This document shows positions 5,795 to 6,686 of a stretch of DNA of 6,686 nt, piece by piece; position 1 is the first letter of the stretch, and every line of letters begins with the position of its first letter. The notes under the pieces were generated by a model. The model did not search any database, was not told where the DNA came from, and saw only the letters and a program-made list of their open reading frames with translations. The stretch comes from Phycisphaerae bacterium (lineage in GTDB: Bacteria > Planctomycetota > Phycisphaerae > UBA1845), in contig JANQGB010000132.1 of assembly GCA_028277545.1 (NCBI GenBank), positions 1 through 6,686 on the forward strand, given 5' to 3'. Made by a program: the position numbers and the translations under genes.

Positions 5795-5982
5795 GGTGTG
5801 ACAGAAATCGTCGCCCTGCACGACGGTGGCACAACGTGGACGCCGGATATCGGAGGACTGGCTCACACAGGCGTCGAAACGCCGGGCGTCAAGGATCGCG
5901 AAACGCTGGTGGCCTTCACCCCTGGCCGAGGGCGTTCATCACTGACCAGGCGCCGTGCTCCCGCGACGCGCGGCACGGATAA

Positions 5983-6168
5983 CTCGACGTGGACTGCGAT
6001 GGGGACTTAGGCGATCACGCGGTGTTGTTGGGGTGCCTCACCGGCCCAGTGTCGGGCCCCCCGGCGACTGGATGTGACACCTGCTATTCGTCCAACGCGG
6101 ATCTTGGCGCGGACGGCGATGCGGGTACAGGTGACTTTGCTGAGCTCATTTTGAAATTCACCGGCAGA
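5983..6168 (+). pseudogene. Remnant of a dockerin-like C-terminal tail
   Basis: Directly after an in-frame TAA (5980-5982) the frame reads Leu-Asp-Val-Asp-Cys-Asp-Gly-Asp-Leu-Gly-Asp-His followed by Cys-Leu-Thr-Gly-Pro. About 35 residues later comes a second copy, Asp-Leu-Gly-Ala-Asp-Gly-Asp-Ala-Gly-Thr-Gly-Asp-Phe-Ala-Glu and Phe-Thr-Gly-Arg. This spacing matches the paired 'D-x-D-G-D-x-D-x-x-D-F...F-T-G' calcium-binding repeats (dockerin type I-like) that end many planctomycete secreted proteins. The first copy is about two residues short, and in the second copy calcium-ligand positions have changed to Gly or Ala. There is no body of a protein upstream and the frame runs on past the usual Phe-Thr-Gly-Arg end. 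It is best read as the tail of a lost gene. A real short protein starting at GTG 5989 is possible but less likely. Confidence 0.5.
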
Positions 6169-6219
6169 CAGGCGATTCTCGACCTGCGGACGCTGTGCGC
6201 ACCCGAGGCGAGGGCTGGA

Positions 6220-6686
6220 TCATTCCGTGTCGTGGGCGACCCAAACCGGACTCGACCAGGCCATCTCACCGTCGGCTTGAAGAACGCGCAGGTAGTAGTA
6301 GTTGCGCCGGTGAAGTATCGTGCGATCCTCGAAGCGGAAGGCCGCGGGCCCTGAGCCGGGACGTCCCTTGACCAGGAGAAGCGAGTCGGATGGTCCCAGG
6401 ACTCGCCGGGTCACGCCCAGGGGCAGATCGGCCAAGGGTATGGACTGGCGATACGACCCCAGCTGAATCGCCAGGCCGGCCGCGGGATCCTCCAGTGCGA
6501 CACTGATGCCATCCCAATCACCCCGGGTCTCCGACCGCCAGCGAAGCTCGGCTCCGCTGGTGCTCAGGACCCTGTCCTTCGGATAGTCAAAGGAGCAGGT
6601 CTCCGTTAGGGCCAGGCGGCCGCGATCGGTTTTGAGGCTGCCCTGCCAGTCAACGTGACGCAGGTAGTAGCTCCAAAGGGAGCGGT
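6220..6686 (-). CDS. C-terminal end of a larger protein, possibly PHP/DUF3604-type (partial)
   Basis: The frame is open from the right edge to a stop at 6220, giving 154 residues; the N-terminus lies outside the window. It begins Trp-Ser-Tyr-Tyr-Leu-Arg-His-Val-Asp-Trp-Gln-Gly and has a beta-rich pattern: Arg-Gly-Arg-Leu, then Phe-Asp-Tyr-Pro-Lys-Asp-Arg, then Trp-Arg-Ser-Glu-Thr-Arg-Gly. It closes with Tyr-Tyr-Tyr-Leu-Arg-Val, Asp-Gly-Glu-Met-Ala-Trp-Ser-Ser-Pro and Trp-Val just before the C-terminus. From memory this closing block ends PHP-domain or DUF3604-like metal-dependent hydrolases in planctomycetes and relatives, in which the catalytic domain comes first. No catalytic residues are in view, so function rests on the tail alone. 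Short in-frame starts such as the TTG at 6435 are internal and not the true start. It faces the dockerin remnant tail to tail. Confidence 0.75.
   Translation of the reverse strand, partial: RSLWSYYLRHVDWQGSLKTDRGRLALTETCSFDYPKDRVLSTSGAELRWRSETRGDWDGISVALEDPAAGLAIQLGSYRQSIPLADLPLGVTRRVLGPSDSLLLVKGRPGSGPAAFRFEDRTILHRRNYYYLRVLQADGEMAWSSPVWVAHDTE

Larger units (their letters stand above)
5509..6219. other. 711-bp region without an intact gene
   Basis: No frame here gives a convincing full-length protein. The stretch holds a dockerin-like remnant (5983-6168, plus) and a doubtful frameshifted minus-strand reading frame (5521-5794). A short open plus-strand frame at 5798-6010 reads partly protein-like (Ile-Val-Ala-Leu-His-Asp-Gly-Gly near its start) but has no family signature. 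No T-tract terminator follows the desaturase stop; only GC-rich inverted sequences are seen near 5540-5575. I see no tRNA, no repeat array, and no insertion-sequence ends. Confidence 0.6.

Noticed and set aside
5989..6354. 121-codon plus-strand frame taken as an intact gene
   Set aside because: Its second half overlaps the antisense C-terminal coding region at 6220-6686; only the first third has the dockerin-like pattern, and it starts right after a stop without a ribosome binding site.
1..6686. tRNA, rRNA, CRISPR array or insertion sequence
   Set aside because: No cloverleaf with an acceptor end, no spaced direct repeats, no transposase frame and no terminal inverted repeats were seen on either strand.

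Overview
The window is GC-rich bacterial DNA with tightly packed genes and strong Shine-Dalgarno sites on several of them. The best taxonomic hint is a decayed dockerin-like tail at about 5983-6168, with two Asp/Gly repeats ending in a Phe/Leu-Thr-Gly motif. This is the style of C-terminus found on many secreted proteins of Planctomycetota. The small Lys/Arg/Gln-rich protein at 561-758 and the C-terminal fragment at the right edge also fit that phylum. This placement is an inference of moderate strength; no rRNA or marker gene is present.

Layout, left to right. A DUF6197-like protein of unknown function (97-483) and a very basic, coiled-coil-prone small protein (561-758) lie on the plus strand. 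Next come two divergent paralogues of the DUF2294/MpsC family (806-1186 minus, 1545-1964 plus). Between them is an unusually well-formed regulatory leader: a sigma70-like promoter (1301-1328), several nested helices including a GCAA tetraloop hairpin, and a near-perfect intrinsic terminator with a T7 tract (1447-1497). All of this lies upstream of the ribosome binding site of the plus-strand MpsC gene. It reads as a riboswitch-like or attenuator leader of a class I do not recognise, and it is one of the two most interesting signals here.

The second is a three-gene cassette with 3-nt gaps: a HesB/IscA-fold protein lacking the C-terminal cysteine pair (2104-2388), a radical SAM enzyme with a B12-binding-like N-terminal domain (2392-4323), and a membrane front-end-type fatty acid desaturase with all three histidine boxes (4327-5508). 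The arrangement suggests a lipid or acyl-chain modification pathway in which a radical SAM enzyme and a diiron desaturase act on the same membrane substrate. The product cannot be read from the sequence. A hairpin with two mutually exclusive pairings (2031-2074) sits in the leader of this cassette.

From 5509 to 6219 there is no intact gene. This stretch holds the dockerin remnant and a doubtful frameshifted minus-strand reading frame. The right edge (6220-6686, minus) is the C-terminal end of a larger protein that runs out of the window, probably a PHP/DUF3604-type protein.
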